A stretch of 64,000 nucleotides of DNA from Streptomyces sp. NBC_00620 (GTDB taxonomy: Bacteria; Actinomycetota; Actinomycetes; Streptomycetales; Streptomycetaceae), in NCBI RefSeq assembly GCF_026341825.1, contig NZ_JAPENY010000003.1, forward strand, positions 372,001 through 436,000, read 5' to 3'. The position numbers were made by a program, and so were the translations under genes. Shown here one piece after another: positions 53,008-62,139 of this stretch. The stretch's first letter is position 1. The number at the start of each line of letters is the position of its first letter. The notes beneath the pieces are model-generated. The model was not told the origin of the DNA. It worked only from the letters and a program-made list of their open reading frames with translations, and searched no databases.

Positions 53008-53044
53008 TTGGACAGGTGTCCAGCTATAGTGGACACCTGTCCAA
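53008..53044. promoter_or_regulatory. Paired operators ahead of the DUF1304-TetR operon
   Basis: A perfect inverted repeat with 14-bp arms, TTGGACAGGTGTCC (53008-53021) and GGACACCTGTCCAA (53031-53044). Each arm is itself a near-palindrome TGGACA-NN-TGTCCA, giving two boxes 21 bp apart (two helical turns). TATAGT in the 9-nt spacer could be a -10 element, which a bound repressor would cover. It is probably the autoregulatory site of the TetR gene downstream. Confidence 0.7.
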
Positions 53045-53078
53045 GATTTGCCTGACTGAGCAGTGGGGATTGCCGACG

Positions 53079-53441
53079 ATGGAAACGGTCGCGAACGTAC
53101 TGGTGGGCCTGGTGGCCGCGCTGCACGCGTACATCCTGGTCCTGGAGATGTTCCTGTGGGAGCGCAAGCCGGGGCGCGGTCTGCACGGCTTCGACGCCGA
53201 GATGGCGCGGGCCACGGCGCCGCTGGCCGCCAACCAGGGCCTCTACAACGGATTTCTCGCGGCGGGCCTGGTGTGGGGGCTGATCGCCGCGGATCCGACC
53301 GGCTTCCGCGTGCAGGTCTTCTTCCTGGTGTGCGTGGTCGTCGCCGGTGTGTACGGATCGGTGACCGCGAACCGGCGCATCCTCTTCGCGCAGGCGCTGC
53401 CGGGCGCGCTCGCCCTGGCCGCCGTCCTCGTCGCGCGGTGA
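53079..53441 (+). CDS. DUF1304 membrane protein
   Basis: 120 residues from the ATG at 53079. Four membrane helices: VANVLVGLVAALHAYILVLEMF, the Gly/Ala-rich GLYNGFLAAGLVWGLIA, VQVFFLVCVVVAGVYGSVT and the C-terminal ALPGALALAAVLVA. EMFLWERKPGRGLHGF is a family hallmark. The function of DUF1304 proteins is unknown; they are often repressed by a co-encoded TetR, as here. The stop overlaps the TetR start (GTGA). Confidence 0.85.
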   Translation: METVANVLVGLVAALHAYILVLEMFLWERKPGRGLHGFDAEMARATAPLAANQGLYNGFLAAGLVWGLIAADPTGFRVQVFFLVCVVVAGVYGSVTANRRILFAQALPGALALAAVLVAR

Positions 53442-53992
53442 CCCCGCAGGACCCGCGGGCCGCCCGCACCCGGGCGAAACTGCGGCAAGCGCTCCTGGAG
53501 GAGTGTGCCGAGCACCCGCTGGAGGAGGTCGGCGTCGCCGCCCTGGTGCGGCGGGCCGGGGTCGGCCGGGCCACCTTCTACGTGCACTACGCCGACCTGG
53601 AGGCGCTGGCCGTCGACGCCTGCGCCGATGTCGTACGGGAGGCCGTGGACGCGCTGCACGCGTGGCGCGGCCGGCCCGATCCGGTGTCCGCGCCGCCCGC
53701 CCTGCTCGCGTTCTTCGCCGGGCTCCCCCCGCACGCCACCCTCTACCGCGCCCTGTTGAGCCCGGGCGGCGGCGGCCCGCTCGGCCGCGTACTGCACCGG
53801 GATCTGCGCGCCCGCAGCCTCGCCGAGCGCACCCTCGTGGGTGCGCCCGACGCCCCGCTCGTCGCCTCCGCCGTCGCCGCCACCTTCGCCGGGGTCCTGG
53901 CGGACTGGCTGCACGGGTTGCTCGACGCCACTCCGGACGAAGTCGCCCACCAGGTATGGCAGTTGCTCGTCGCACTGCACCGGAGCCGATGA
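53438..53992 (+). CDS. TetR-family regulator paired with DUF1304 protein
   Basis: 184 residues from a GTG at 53438. The HTH reads RQALLEECAEHPLEEVGVAA, then LVRRAGVGRATFYVHYADLEALAVDACADV. The rest is the helical ligand domain. Translational coupling to the membrane protein, plus the double operator upstream, make a self-contained efflux or stress module. It ends 7 bp from the convergent lipoprotein gene. Confidence 0.87.
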   Translation: MTPQDPRAARTRAKLRQALLEECAEHPLEEVGVAALVRRAGVGRATFYVHYADLEALAVDACADVVREAVDALHAWRGRPDPVSAPPALLAFFAGLPPHATLYRALLSPGGGGPLGRVLHRDLRARSLAERTLVGAPDAPLVASAVAATFAGVLADWLHGLLDATPDEVAHQVWQLLVALHRSR

Positions 53993-53999
53993 CGCCGGC

Positions 54000-54857
54000 C
54001 TACTTGCAGGCCACGAAGTCCTTCGCCTCGGGCCACGCCTCCACCCCGTCCGATGTACGCATGTACGCCGTCGCCTTGTCGTCCGTCAGCCAGAGCTGCC
54101 AGTCGTTGTAGCGGTATCCGGTGTCGTGCGCGCCGGCGGGCATGCGGACGTCACCGTCGTACGGGGCGGTGAGCATCTCGCCCTCCATCACCCCCTGCGG
54201 ATCCCGCACGTACTGCCTGCTGTCCTTGTCCCGGCCCATCCCCAGGAAGTGCGCGCTCTCCCAGCCGCAGTGCTCGGCACCCTCGTAACTGGACAGCACG
54301 GTGGTGGCCACCCGGTGGCCGCCGCGGTCGGTCCAGATCTCCTCCGACGTCGAGTCGGTGAAGCTCGCGGGCAGTTCGGCGGGGTCGCAGGAAGCGTTCG
54401 TCTCAGGTCCCCAACCGGGGCGGTCCGGCTGGTCCTTGGCCACGACGACGGCCACCTTGGTCCTGCCTCCGACGTCGTACGAGAACAGGACACGGTCTCC
54501 CTGCTCGCTCTCGATCCGGTAGCCGTGGTCCGGCAGTTCGGGCTGCACCATGTCGAAGTACGCGTTGAGACCCTCCTCCGGCGTCGAGCCGCCCTCCCCC
54601 TTGCCCCAGCCATCGCCGCCACTCCCCCAGTAGATCTCACCGTCGCACTCCAGAGCCCGGCCGGCCGCGCCCGAACCCTCCTCGGCCTCCCGCTCGCTGC
54701 CGTCGGCGCTCTCCCTGAACGGCAGGTCCAAGCGCCCGGCGTACGGCGTGGCCGGCGGCGTTCCGGTGACCACGAGGTCGTCACGTATCCCCTCGTCGCC
54801 GCACCCCACGACTGTCAGCCCCAGCAGCATCACCGTCGCCGCGATTCGTTTACGCAT
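54000..54857 (-). CDS. Secreted lipoprotein of unknown function
   Basis: 285 residues from the ATG at 54857, with AGGGG upstream (a GTG at 54863 is an alternative). The lipobox is LTVVGC. The mature protein is acidic with six Cys, two of which (ECDGEIYW; SCDPAEL) recall secreted Streptomyces proteins of unknown role. No catalytic motif seen. Confidence 0.7.
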   Translation of the reverse strand: MRKRIAATVMLLGLTVVGCGDEGIRDDLVVTGTPPATPYAGRLDLPFRESADGSEREAEEGSGAAGRALECDGEIYWGSGGDGWGKGEGGSTPEEGLNAYFDMVQPELPDHGYRIESEQGDRVLFSYDVGGRTKVAVVVAKDQPDRPGWGPETNASCDPAELPASFTDSTSEEIWTDRGGHRVATTVLSSYEGAEHCGWESAHFLGMGRDKDSRQYVRDPQGVMEGEMLTAPYDGDVRMPAGAHDTGYRYNDWQLWLTDDKATAYMRTSDGVEAWPEAKDFVACK

Positions 54858-54933
54858 CCCCACCCCTGTCTGCCCCGACTGCCGTTCCCTCGTTCCCTCC
54901 TCCGACGCAGGAGTGGCGGTGATCGTTCAGTGC

Positions 54934-55881
54934 CTAGCGGGCCGCTTGGAACGTACGCCGGTACGCCTGCGGGGAGACGCCTATCGAGGCGTGCAGGTGC
55001 TGGCGCAGGGAGGCACCCGTCGCGAAGCCGACCCGGCCGGCGATCTGGTCCACGGACAGGTCGCTCGACTCCAGCAGGTGCCGGGCCCGGACGACACGCT
55101 GCTGGATCAGCCAGCGGCCGGGGCTCAGGCCCACCTCGTCGTTGAAGCGGCGGGCGAAGGTGCGCGGGCTCATCCGGGCGTGCCCTGCGAGGTCGGCCAG
55201 GGCGAGGGGCTCGCCGAGCCGGGTCAGCGCCCAGTCGCGGGTGGCGGCCGTGCTCGTGGCCCCGGCCTCGGGTACCGGCTGCTCGATGTACTGGGCCTGG
55301 CCGCCGTCCCGGAACGGCGGGACGACGCAGCGGCGGGCGACCGTGTTGGCGAGTTCGCTGCCGTGGTCGGTGCGCACGATGTGCAGGCAGACGTCGACTC
55401 CGGAGGCCGCGCCGGCGGAGGTGAGGATCCGGCCGTCGTGGACGAAGAGCACGTCCGGGTCGAGGTCGACCTGCGGATACTCGGACCTGAACCGGTCGAC
55501 GACCTGCCAGTGGGTGGTGGCGCGGCGGCCGTCGAGGAGACCGGCGGCGGCGAGGACGAAGGCGGCGGTGCAGATCGAGACGATGCGCGCGTCGGGGCGG
55601 ATCCGGGCGAGGGCGTCGGCGATCTCGGAGGGAAGCCCGGTCGGGATGTCCGGGGTCGACATGGAGGCGACCACGACCGTGTCCGCCGTTTCGAGAATCT
55701 CAGGTCCATGGTCCACGGCGACCGAGAAGTCGGCGTTGGTGCGCACAGGACGGCCGTCGACGGTGCAGGTCAGCACCTCGTAGCGACCGTCGGCCGCGCC
55801 GAAGATCCGGCTGGGGATGCCCAGCTCGAAGGGATAGACGCCGTCCAGCGCCAGGACCACCACTCGTTCCACATGCCGCAT
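54934..55881 (-). CDS. GlxA-type AraC regulator (DJ-1/PfpI plus AraC HTH)
   Basis: 315 residues. The first 190 form a DJ-1/PfpI domain (VVVLALDGVYPFELGIPSRIF; IVSICTAAFVLAAAGLLDG with the nucleophile-like Cys; TTHW). The C-terminal AraC domain reads PLALADLAGHARMSPRTFARRF and LSVDQIAGRVGFATGASLRQHL. GlxA regulators respond to amides or small catabolites. It is divergent from the quinone-type oxidoreductase, with overlapping palindromes in the 70-bp gap. Confidence 0.9.
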   Translation of the reverse strand: MRHVERVVVLALDGVYPFELGIPSRIFGAADGRYEVLTCTVDGRPVRTNADFSVAVDHGPEILETADTVVVASMSTPDIPTGLPSEIADALARIRPDARIVSICTAAFVLAAAGLLDGRRATTHWQVVDRFRSEYPQVDLDPDVLFVHDGRILTSAGAASGVDVCLHIVRTDHGSELANTVARRCVVPPFRDGGQAQYIEQPVPEAGATSTAATRDWALTRLGEPLALADLAGHARMSPRTFARRFNDEVGLSPGRWLIQQRVVRARHLLESSDLSVDQIAGRVGFATGASLRQHLHASIGVSPQAYRRTFQAAR

Positions 55882-55896
55882 GGCACGATCTTATCG

Positions 55897-55915
55897 AAGA
55901 TTGGCAATCTTGCCA
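55897..55915. promoter_or_regulatory. Overlapping palindromes between the AraC and oxidoreductase genes
   Basis: AAGATT-ggc-AATCTT (55897-55911) overlaps TGGCAA-tc-TTGCCA (55902-55915). Two nested symmetric sites in the 70-bp divergent gap fit binding of the AraC/GlxA regulator to control both promoters. Confidence 0.6.
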
Positions 55916-55951
55916 TTTTCCTGTCGGGCGGCACCGGGCAGGCTGAACGCC

Positions 55952-56902
55952 ATGAGCACTGTGAACACCATGCGAGTCATCAGCCAGCACGTCCTCGGCG
56001 AGCCCGAGGTCCTCGAAGTGATCGAGGTGGAACGGCCCGAGCCGAGGGCCAACGAGATCCTGATCAAGGTGCATGCCGCCGGGGTCAACCCGACCGACTG
56101 GAAGCACCGCGCCACCGGTGGCTTCCTCGGCGAGCCGCCGTTCGTCCTCGGGTGGGACGTCTCCGGCGTGGTCGAGGCCGTCGGCGTCGGCGTCGCCCGC
56201 TTCAAGGCCGGCGACGAGGTCTTCGGGATGCTGTCCTACCCGTGGGGCCACGGCTCGCACGCCGAGTACGTCGCCGCCCCGGCCCGCGCCTTCGTCCTCA
56301 AGCCGGCCGGAGTCGACCACATCCAGGCGGGCGCGCTGCCGCTGGTCTCGCTGACGGCGTGGCAGTCGCTGGTCGAGACGGCGGACGTCCAGCCGGGGCA
56401 GCGCGTGCTGATCCACGCGGCGGCCGGCGGCGTCGGGCATGTGGCCGTCCAGATCGCGAAGGCGCGGGGCGCGTACGTGATCGGTACGGCGAGCGCGGGC
56501 AAGCACGACTTCCTGCGCGAGATCGGCGTGGACGAGGCGATCGACTACCGGGACACCGACTTCACCGAGGCCGTGAAGGACGTGGACGTCGTCCTGGACA
56601 CGCTCGGCGGCGACAACTCGGTCAACTCCCTGCGCGTCCTGCGGCCGGGCGGGATCGTGGTCTCGATCCTGCCGGTCGGCTCGGACGACTTCTACGAGGA
56701 GGCCGAGCGGCTCGGCGTTCGGGCCGTCCGCCTGCTCGTCGACGCCGACCGCGCGGGTATGCAGGCGATCGCGGAACTCGTCGAGGCGGGGAAGCTGCGC
56801 GCGGCGATCGCCGGGACGTTCCCGCTGGCCGATGCCGCCAAGGCGCACGCGCTCGGCGACACCGGCCGGACCGCGGGGAAGCTGGTGCTCGTCGTCAGCT
56901 GA
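55952..56902 (+). CDS. NADPH:quinone-type oxidoreductase (zinc-less MDR)
   Basis: 316 residues from the ATG at 55952. The MDR fold shows GVNPTDWKHRATG at the N-terminal domain and the NADPH motif AAGGVGHVAVQIAKARGAYVIGTAS near residue 150, then VLDTLGGD. The zinc ligands of alcohol dehydrogenases are absent, as in quinone or enone reductases. It is under a divergent AraC-type regulator. The stop is followed at once by a 27-bp repeat array. Confidence 0.88.
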   Translation: MSTVNTMRVISQHVLGEPEVLEVIEVERPEPRANEILIKVHAAGVNPTDWKHRATGGFLGEPPFVLGWDVSGVVEAVGVGVARFKAGDEVFGMLSYPWGHGSHAEYVAAPARAFVLKPAGVDHIQAGALPLVSLTAWQSLVETADVQPGQRVLIHAAAGGVGHVAVQIAKARGAYVIGTASAGKHDFLREIGVDEAIDYRDTDFTEAVKDVDVVLDTLGGDNSVNSLRVLRPGGIVVSILPVGSDDFYEEAERLGVRAVRLLVDADRAGMQAIAELVEAGKLRAAIAGTFPLADAAKAHALGDTGRTAGKLVLVVS

Positions 56903-57027
56903 GGGCATTCGCCGGAAGTCGACGGCTGACGGCGTGCGCCGGAAGTCGACGGCTGAGAGCGTTCGCCGGAAGCCGTCCGCTGAGAGCATTCGTCAGAAGT
57001 CGTCGGCTGAGGGCGTTCGCTAGAAGG
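56903..57027. repeat. 27-bp tandem repeat array, 4.6 copies
   Basis: Four full units (56903-56929, 56930-56956, 56957-56983, 56984-57010) and 17 bp of a fifth. The consensus is gGGCrTTCGCCGGAAGTCG plus aCGGCTGA; every full unit ends in CTGA, like the stop context of the preceding gene (GTCAGCTGA). The first unit starts right after that stop; the partial fifth overlaps the convergent dehydrogenase stop. Units differ by 2-6 bases, so the array is not brand new. It fills a convergent gap. Confidence 0.9.
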
Positions 57028-58126
57028 TCAGCACGGGCTTGATGGTCTTGCCCGCGCTCATGTCCCGCACCGCCTGATCGATATCCGCGAACGGATAGGT
57101 GCTGATCAGGCGGTGCAGCGGCAGCCGGCCTTCCTTGACCAGCTGGACCAGGGCCGGGATGACCGTCTGCGTCTCGCTGTCGCCGAGGGTGAGGCCGACG
57201 ATCCGCTTGCCCGAGAGCAACCCGTTGACGTCCAGGGCGACTTCGGTGCCGAAGGGCGGGGCTCCTACGACGACGATGGTGCCGCGTACGGCGAGCGCGT
57301 CGACGCCCTTGCGCAGAACGGCGACGCTGCCGGTGGTCTCGATGACGCCGTCCGCCCCCTGGCCGTCCGTCAGCTGCGCGATCGCGTCGTCGACATCGGC
57401 CTCGCCCGCGTTGACGGTGTGGGTTGCGCCCAACTCCTTGGCCAGCGAGAGGCGTTCACCGACCCTGTCGACGGCGATGACCCTGGCCGCCGGGGTCAGC
57501 GCCGCGGCCATCACCGCCGAAAGGCCGACGGCTCCGGCACCGAGGACGACGAGCGTGCTGCCCGCTCGCGGCTTCAGTACGTTCCAGACGGCACCCACAC
57601 CGGTCTGCACCCCGCAGCCCAGCGGGGCGATCGACTCCAGCGGCACATCCGGGTCGACCTTGACGAGGCTGCGCTCGTCCACCAACGCCCGTTCCGCGAA
57701 GGACGACTGCCCGAAGAAGTGACCGCCGAGCGGCGCCCCGTCGCGGCTGATCGTGCTGGCGCCGTCGGCGCGCCGGCCGCCGATGAGGTTCAGCGGCAGC
57801 CAGGTCGCGCAGTAAGCGGGGTGCCCGTCACGGCAGTTGTGACAGCCGCCGCAGGAGGTGAAGGACAGGACGACATGGTCGCCGGGTGCGACACCGGTGA
57901 CGTTCGGGCCGACGGCTTCGGCGACTCCCGCCCCCTCGTGGCCGAGGACGCCGGGAAGCGGGAAGGGCAGACCGCCGCTCGCCACGCCGAGATCGGTGTG
58001 GCACAGGCCGGTTGCGACCATGCGGACAAGGGCTTCGCCGGGACCGGGCTCGTCCAGCTCGACGTCGGCGAGCGTGAACGGCGCTCCCCCGGACTCGACC
58101 ACGGCCGCGCGAGTGGTGGTGGACAT
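57020..58126 (-). CDS. Zinc-dependent (aryl-)alcohol dehydrogenase
   Basis: 368 residues. Catalytic zinc ligands are in GLCHTDLG and GHEGAGVAEAVG; the structural zinc site is CGGCHNCRDGHPAYC. The NAD motif VLGAGAVGLSAVMAA comes near residue 195. TSCGGCHN and LGCGVQTGVGAVWN match the benzyl/aryl-alcohol group. GAGGAG lies 8 nt before the ATG. Paired with the aldehyde dehydrogenase gene upstream on the same strand, it would convert an alcohol to an aldehyde. Confidence 0.9.
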   Translation of the reverse strand: MSTTTRAAVVESGGAPFTLADVELDEPGPGEALVRMVATGLCHTDLGVASGGLPFPLPGVLGHEGAGVAEAVGPNVTGVAPGDHVVLSFTSCGGCHNCRDGHPAYCATWLPLNLIGGRRADGASTISRDGAPLGGHFFGQSSFAERALVDERSLVKVDPDVPLESIAPLGCGVQTGVGAVWNVLKPRAGSTLVVLGAGAVGLSAVMAAALTPAARVIAVDRVGERLSLAKELGATHTVNAGEADVDDAIAQLTDGQGADGVIETTGSVAVLRKGVDALAVRGTIVVVGAPPFGTEVALDVNGLLSGKRIVGLTLGDSETQTVIPALVQLVKEGRLPLHRLISTYPFADIDQAVRDMSAGKTIKPVLTF

Positions 58127-58140
58127 CGCGTGAACTCCTC

Positions 58141-58188
58141 TTCTTGCCTGTGTTCTTGCCTGCGTTCTTGCCTGCGTTCTTGCCTGCG
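58141..58188. repeat. 12-bp tandem repeat, four copies
   Basis: TTCTTGCCTGyG repeated four times in a row (58141, 58153, 58165, 58177), differing only at one position in the first copy. It sits in the 69-bp gap between the aldehyde and alcohol dehydrogenase genes and contributes to the leader of the latter. Probably slippage DNA. Confidence 0.85.
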
Positions 58189-58195
58189 CGCGCGC

Positions 58196-59653
58196 TCAGT
58201 CGAGCGAGACGACGACGGACTTGACCTTGGTGTAGGCGGCGAGCGCCTCGGGCCCGTACTCCCGGCCGAAGCCGGAGTCCTTGACCCCGCCGAACGGGAC
58301 CGCGGGGTCGAGCATCGCCCAGTCGTTGATCCACACGATGCCCGCCTGGAGCCGGTCCGCGACGCGGTGGGCGCGGGCGAGATCGGTGGTCTGGATGCCC
58401 GAGGCCAGGCCGTACGGAGTGGAGTTGGCCAGCTCGACGGCCTCGTCCTCGGAGTCGAAGGGCTGCACCGTGAGGACCGGGCCGAAGATCTCTTCCTGGA
58501 TGACTCGGGAGTCGTTCGCGAGGCCCGCGACGACGGTGGGCCTGTAGTAGTAGCCGCCGTCCAGGTCGAGACGCTCGCCTCCGCAGACGATGCGGGCGCC
58601 CTCCTTGCGTGCCAGCGCGACGTACTCCTCGACCTTCTGGAGGTGCTTCTCCCCCGCCATGGGTCCGACGACGGTCTCCGGGTTCCGCGGGTCGCCGACC
58701 GGTACGCCGGGTACCGCGTCGGCGAGGATGCCGAGGACCGTGTCGTACAGCGGGCGCGCGACCAGCAGCCGCGGGCCGCCCATGCAGAACTGCCCCGTGT
58801 TGAAGACGAAGCCCTTGATGACCGCGCCGATCGCCTTGTCCAGGTCGGCGTCCTCGAAGACGAGGTGTGCCGCGTTGCCGCCCAGCTCCATCGTGACGGG
58901 CTTGAGCGCCTCACCGGCGACACTCGCGGCGTACCGGCCGACGGCGGTGGACCCGGTGAAGGCGACCTTGTCGATCCCGGGGTTGCGCAGCAGCGCCTCG
59001 CCGGCGACCGGTCCGCTGCCGGTGACGACGTTCAGGACGCCGTCCGGGACACCGGCCCGCTGGAGCAGGCGGGCCATGTACAGAGCACTCAGCGGGGTCT
59101 CGTCGGCGGGTTTGTGCACCACGACGTTGCCGGCCGCGAGGGCCGGGGCGATCTTGGAGCTGGACAGGATCAGCGGGAAGTTGAAGGGCGTGATCGCGGC
59201 GACCACGCCGAGCGGGCCGCGGCGCGTGTAGGCGAAGGCGTTGAGCGGGGTGTCGCGGGTGGCGCCGTCCAGGGTCTGGGCGAGGGCGGCGCAGTACTCG
59301 TACTCGTCGGCGGCGGTGAGGACGTCGACGGGGCGGCACAGGGCGAGGGGCTTGCCGACGTCCAGGCTCTCCAGGGCCGCGAGCTCGTCGGCGTTCTCAC
59401 GGATCAGCTCGGAGACGCGGTGCAGCACCCGGCCGCGCTCTCGACCGCTCAGGGCGGCCCAGGGCCCGTTGTCGAAGGCGTCCCGCGCCGCCCGTACGGC
59501 CGCGTCGACGTCGGCCGCGCCCGCCTCCGCGACGGTCGTGAACACCCCTCCCGTGGACGGATCGATCACGTCCGTACGCGCCCCGTCGGCCGCCTCGCGC
59601 CACTGGCCGCCGATGAACAGCAGCCCAGGGCTGCTCTCGAAGGTGGTCGTCAT
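58196..59653 (-). CDS. NAD(P)-dependent aldehyde dehydrogenase
   Basis: 485 residues from the ATG at 59653, with GAGGAG 6 nt upstream. Catalytic residues are Asn in ITPFNFPL, Glu in TMELGGNA and the nucleophile Cys in NTGQFCMGG. FTGSTAVGR is the NAD site and EEIFGPVL the closing motif. It oxidises an aldehyde to an acid, in sequence with the alcohol dehydrogenase gene downstream. Divergent from a MarR gene with two palindromes in the gap. Confidence 0.93.
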   Translation of the reverse strand: MTTTFESSPGLLFIGGQWREAADGARTDVIDPSTGGVFTTVAEAGAADVDAAVRAARDAFDNGPWAALSGRERGRVLHRVSELIRENADELAALESLDVGKPLALCRPVDVLTAADEYEYCAALAQTLDGATRDTPLNAFAYTRRGPLGVVAAITPFNFPLILSSSKIAPALAAGNVVVHKPADETPLSALYMARLLQRAGVPDGVLNVVTGSGPVAGEALLRNPGIDKVAFTGSTAVGRYAASVAGEALKPVTMELGGNAAHLVFEDADLDKAIGAVIKGFVFNTGQFCMGGPRLLVARPLYDTVLGILADAVPGVPVGDPRNPETVVGPMAGEKHLQKVEEYVALARKEGARIVCGGERLDLDGGYYYRPTVVAGLANDSRVIQEEIFGPVLTVQPFDSEDEAVELANSTPYGLASGIQTTDLARAHRVADRLQAGIVWINDWAMLDPAVPFGGVKDSGFGREYGPEALAAYTKVKSVVVSLD

Positions 59654-59718
59654 TGCCCACTCCTCAGCCTTGATCGCCTCGGCGCCAGTCGCCCCAGCGT
59701 TGATCGCCAAGATTTCAA

Positions 59719-59739
59719 CCAACAGGATTCCTGTTGGTC
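59719..59739. promoter_or_regulatory. MarR operator-like palindrome, first copy
   Basis: ACCAACAGGA-t-TCCTGTTGGT, perfect 10-bp arms, about 66 bp upstream of the aldehyde dehydrogenase start and 62 bp upstream of the MarR start. Shares the CAGG..TTCCTG core with the second copy. Confidence 0.7.
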
Positions 59740-59766
59740 AACCGTCTGGTTCGCAGTCTCTTTACA

Positions 59767-59781
59767 GACAGGTTTCCTGTC
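59767..59781. promoter_or_regulatory. MarR operator-like palindrome, second copy
   Basis: GACAGG-ttt-CCTGTC, 19 bp before the MarR start, overlapping the expected -10 region of that gene. With the first copy 48 bp upstream (centre to centre about 45) it suggests MarR represses its own and the dehydrogenase promoters. Confidence 0.65.
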
Positions 59782-59800
59782 AATGCCTTAGGCTGAACCC

Positions 59801-60238
59801 ATGGTCGTCACCCAGGCAACGAAGGCACCCCCGTCGCTGCTCTACATGGTCAAGCAGGTGGAGCTCGTCGTCCGCTCACACCTCGACGAGCTCGTGAAAC
59901 CGGCGGGGATCACTGCGCTGCAGTACACCTCGCTCACCGTCCTGGAGCGGCACGACGGGCTGTCGGCGGCGCAGCTCGCGCGGGACTCGTTCGTGACGGC
60001 CCAGTCCGTGGCCGATGTGGTGCGGTCACTGGAGAACCGCGGACTCGTGCGCCGCGAGCGGAACCCAGGCAACCGGCGCGAGCTACTGATCCTGCTGACC
60101 GACCAGGGGCGCGAACTGCTCGCGCGGTACGCGGAGCCCGTCCGGGAACTGGAGGAACGCATGGTCCGGGACCTCACGACACACCAGACCGACCAGTTCC
60201 GCCAAGCGCTGTCCAAGGCCTGGCACGCGCTGTCGTAA
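59801..60238 (+). CDS. MarR-family transcriptional regulator
   Basis: 145 residues. The winged-helix reads GITALQYTSLTVLERHDGLSAAQLARDSFVTAQSVADVVRSLENRGLVRRERNPGNRRELLILLTDQG. This is a typical MarR protein that dissociates from DNA on binding a phenolic or aldehyde ligand. Two palindromes lie upstream. Likely represses the divergent aldehyde/alcohol dehydrogenase pair. Confidence 0.9.
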   Translation: MVVTQATKAPPSLLYMVKQVELVVRSHLDELVKPAGITALQYTSLTVLERHDGLSAAQLARDSFVTAQSVADVVRSLENRGLVRRERNPGNRRELLILLTDQGRELLARYAEPVRELEERMVRDLTTHQTDQFRQALSKAWHALS

Positions 60239-60491
60239 CTCAGGTACCGCAACTTGGAGGACCCCGGCACTCAACCGGTAGGGCGACGCGCCGCGCAAAT
60301 CGAAGACATATGTCAATCGAACATGCTGAACTTCACTCCATCGAGGGTAACTTGCAGGGCAAGGAACGGTTTTGCAACCACCAGTACCCCGGTGTCGCGT
60401 CTAGGATCACGGGCGCCGTCACCCCGGCCCCTGGTGACTTTGGACCCTGCGACGAGGAGTGGTTCTGCAGCCGGTTGGAGGTGATGCCGTC

Positions 60492-60852
60492 GTGGTGTAC
60501 GACTCCGCCACACCCACCCGGCATCTGCGTGTCCACCGGCACCGAGGCCACACCGTGCTGGAACTGCACGGGGAGATCGACATCCTCGCGGCGGTGGAGA
60601 TCACCCCGCTCCTGGACTCCGCGACGAGCGGCCCGGCACCGCAGATCGTGATCGATCTGCGGCCGGTCGAGTTCTTCGACTGCTCCGGGCTGCGCCTGCT
60701 CTACCGGGCCAGGCGACGCGTGCTCGCCCGGGACGGCCGCCTGCACCTCGTCTGCACCCAGCCGCTGATCCTGCGGATCCTCAAGGTGACCGGCCTCGTA
60801 CACCTGCTGCCCCCGTCCGCGTCCCTCGACGAGGCACTCGGCCAGCCGGAGG

Positions 60853-60872
<20 letters not shown>
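60492..60872 (+). CDS. STAS-domain anti-sigma factor antagonist
   Basis: 126 residues, start set at GTG 60492 (GGAGG 10 nt upstream); a GTG at 60459 is possible but abuts its ribosome site. The STAS fold is complete: VLELHGEIDILAAVEITPLL, IVIDLRPVEFFDCSGLRLLYRAR with the phosphorylatable Ser in DCSG, then LHLVCTQPLILRILKVTGL. Partner could be the HATPase part of the SpoIIE protein at 26.6 kb. Its end overlaps the convergent EF-Tu gene by 20 bp. Confidence 0.85.
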
Positions 60873-62046
<1,174 letters not shown>

Positions 62047-62139
62047 TGCAAGCCCTCCTGATCACCTGGGTGACGCCGAGCGTTGCTGCGCGTTGCTCCC
62101 TGGCTGAGCGACAGCAGGAAGTCTCGCTACTACTCCTAT

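Noticed and set aside
51513..53975. A long N-terminal extension of the layered membrane protein into the P450 and DUF1304 region
   Set aside because: The extra 800 residues are antisense to a motif-complete P450, and a GTG with a good ribosome site exists at 51476.
56903..57027. CRISPR array
   Set aside because: The 27-bp units are directly adjacent with no spacers, and no cas genes are present.
57113..59791. An 892-codon open frame running antisense across the two dehydrogenase genes
   Set aside because: It is a high-GC shadow: residue makeup is rich in Arg, Gly, Asp and Val with no family motifs, while the opposite strand encodes complete alcohol and aldehyde dehydrogenases.
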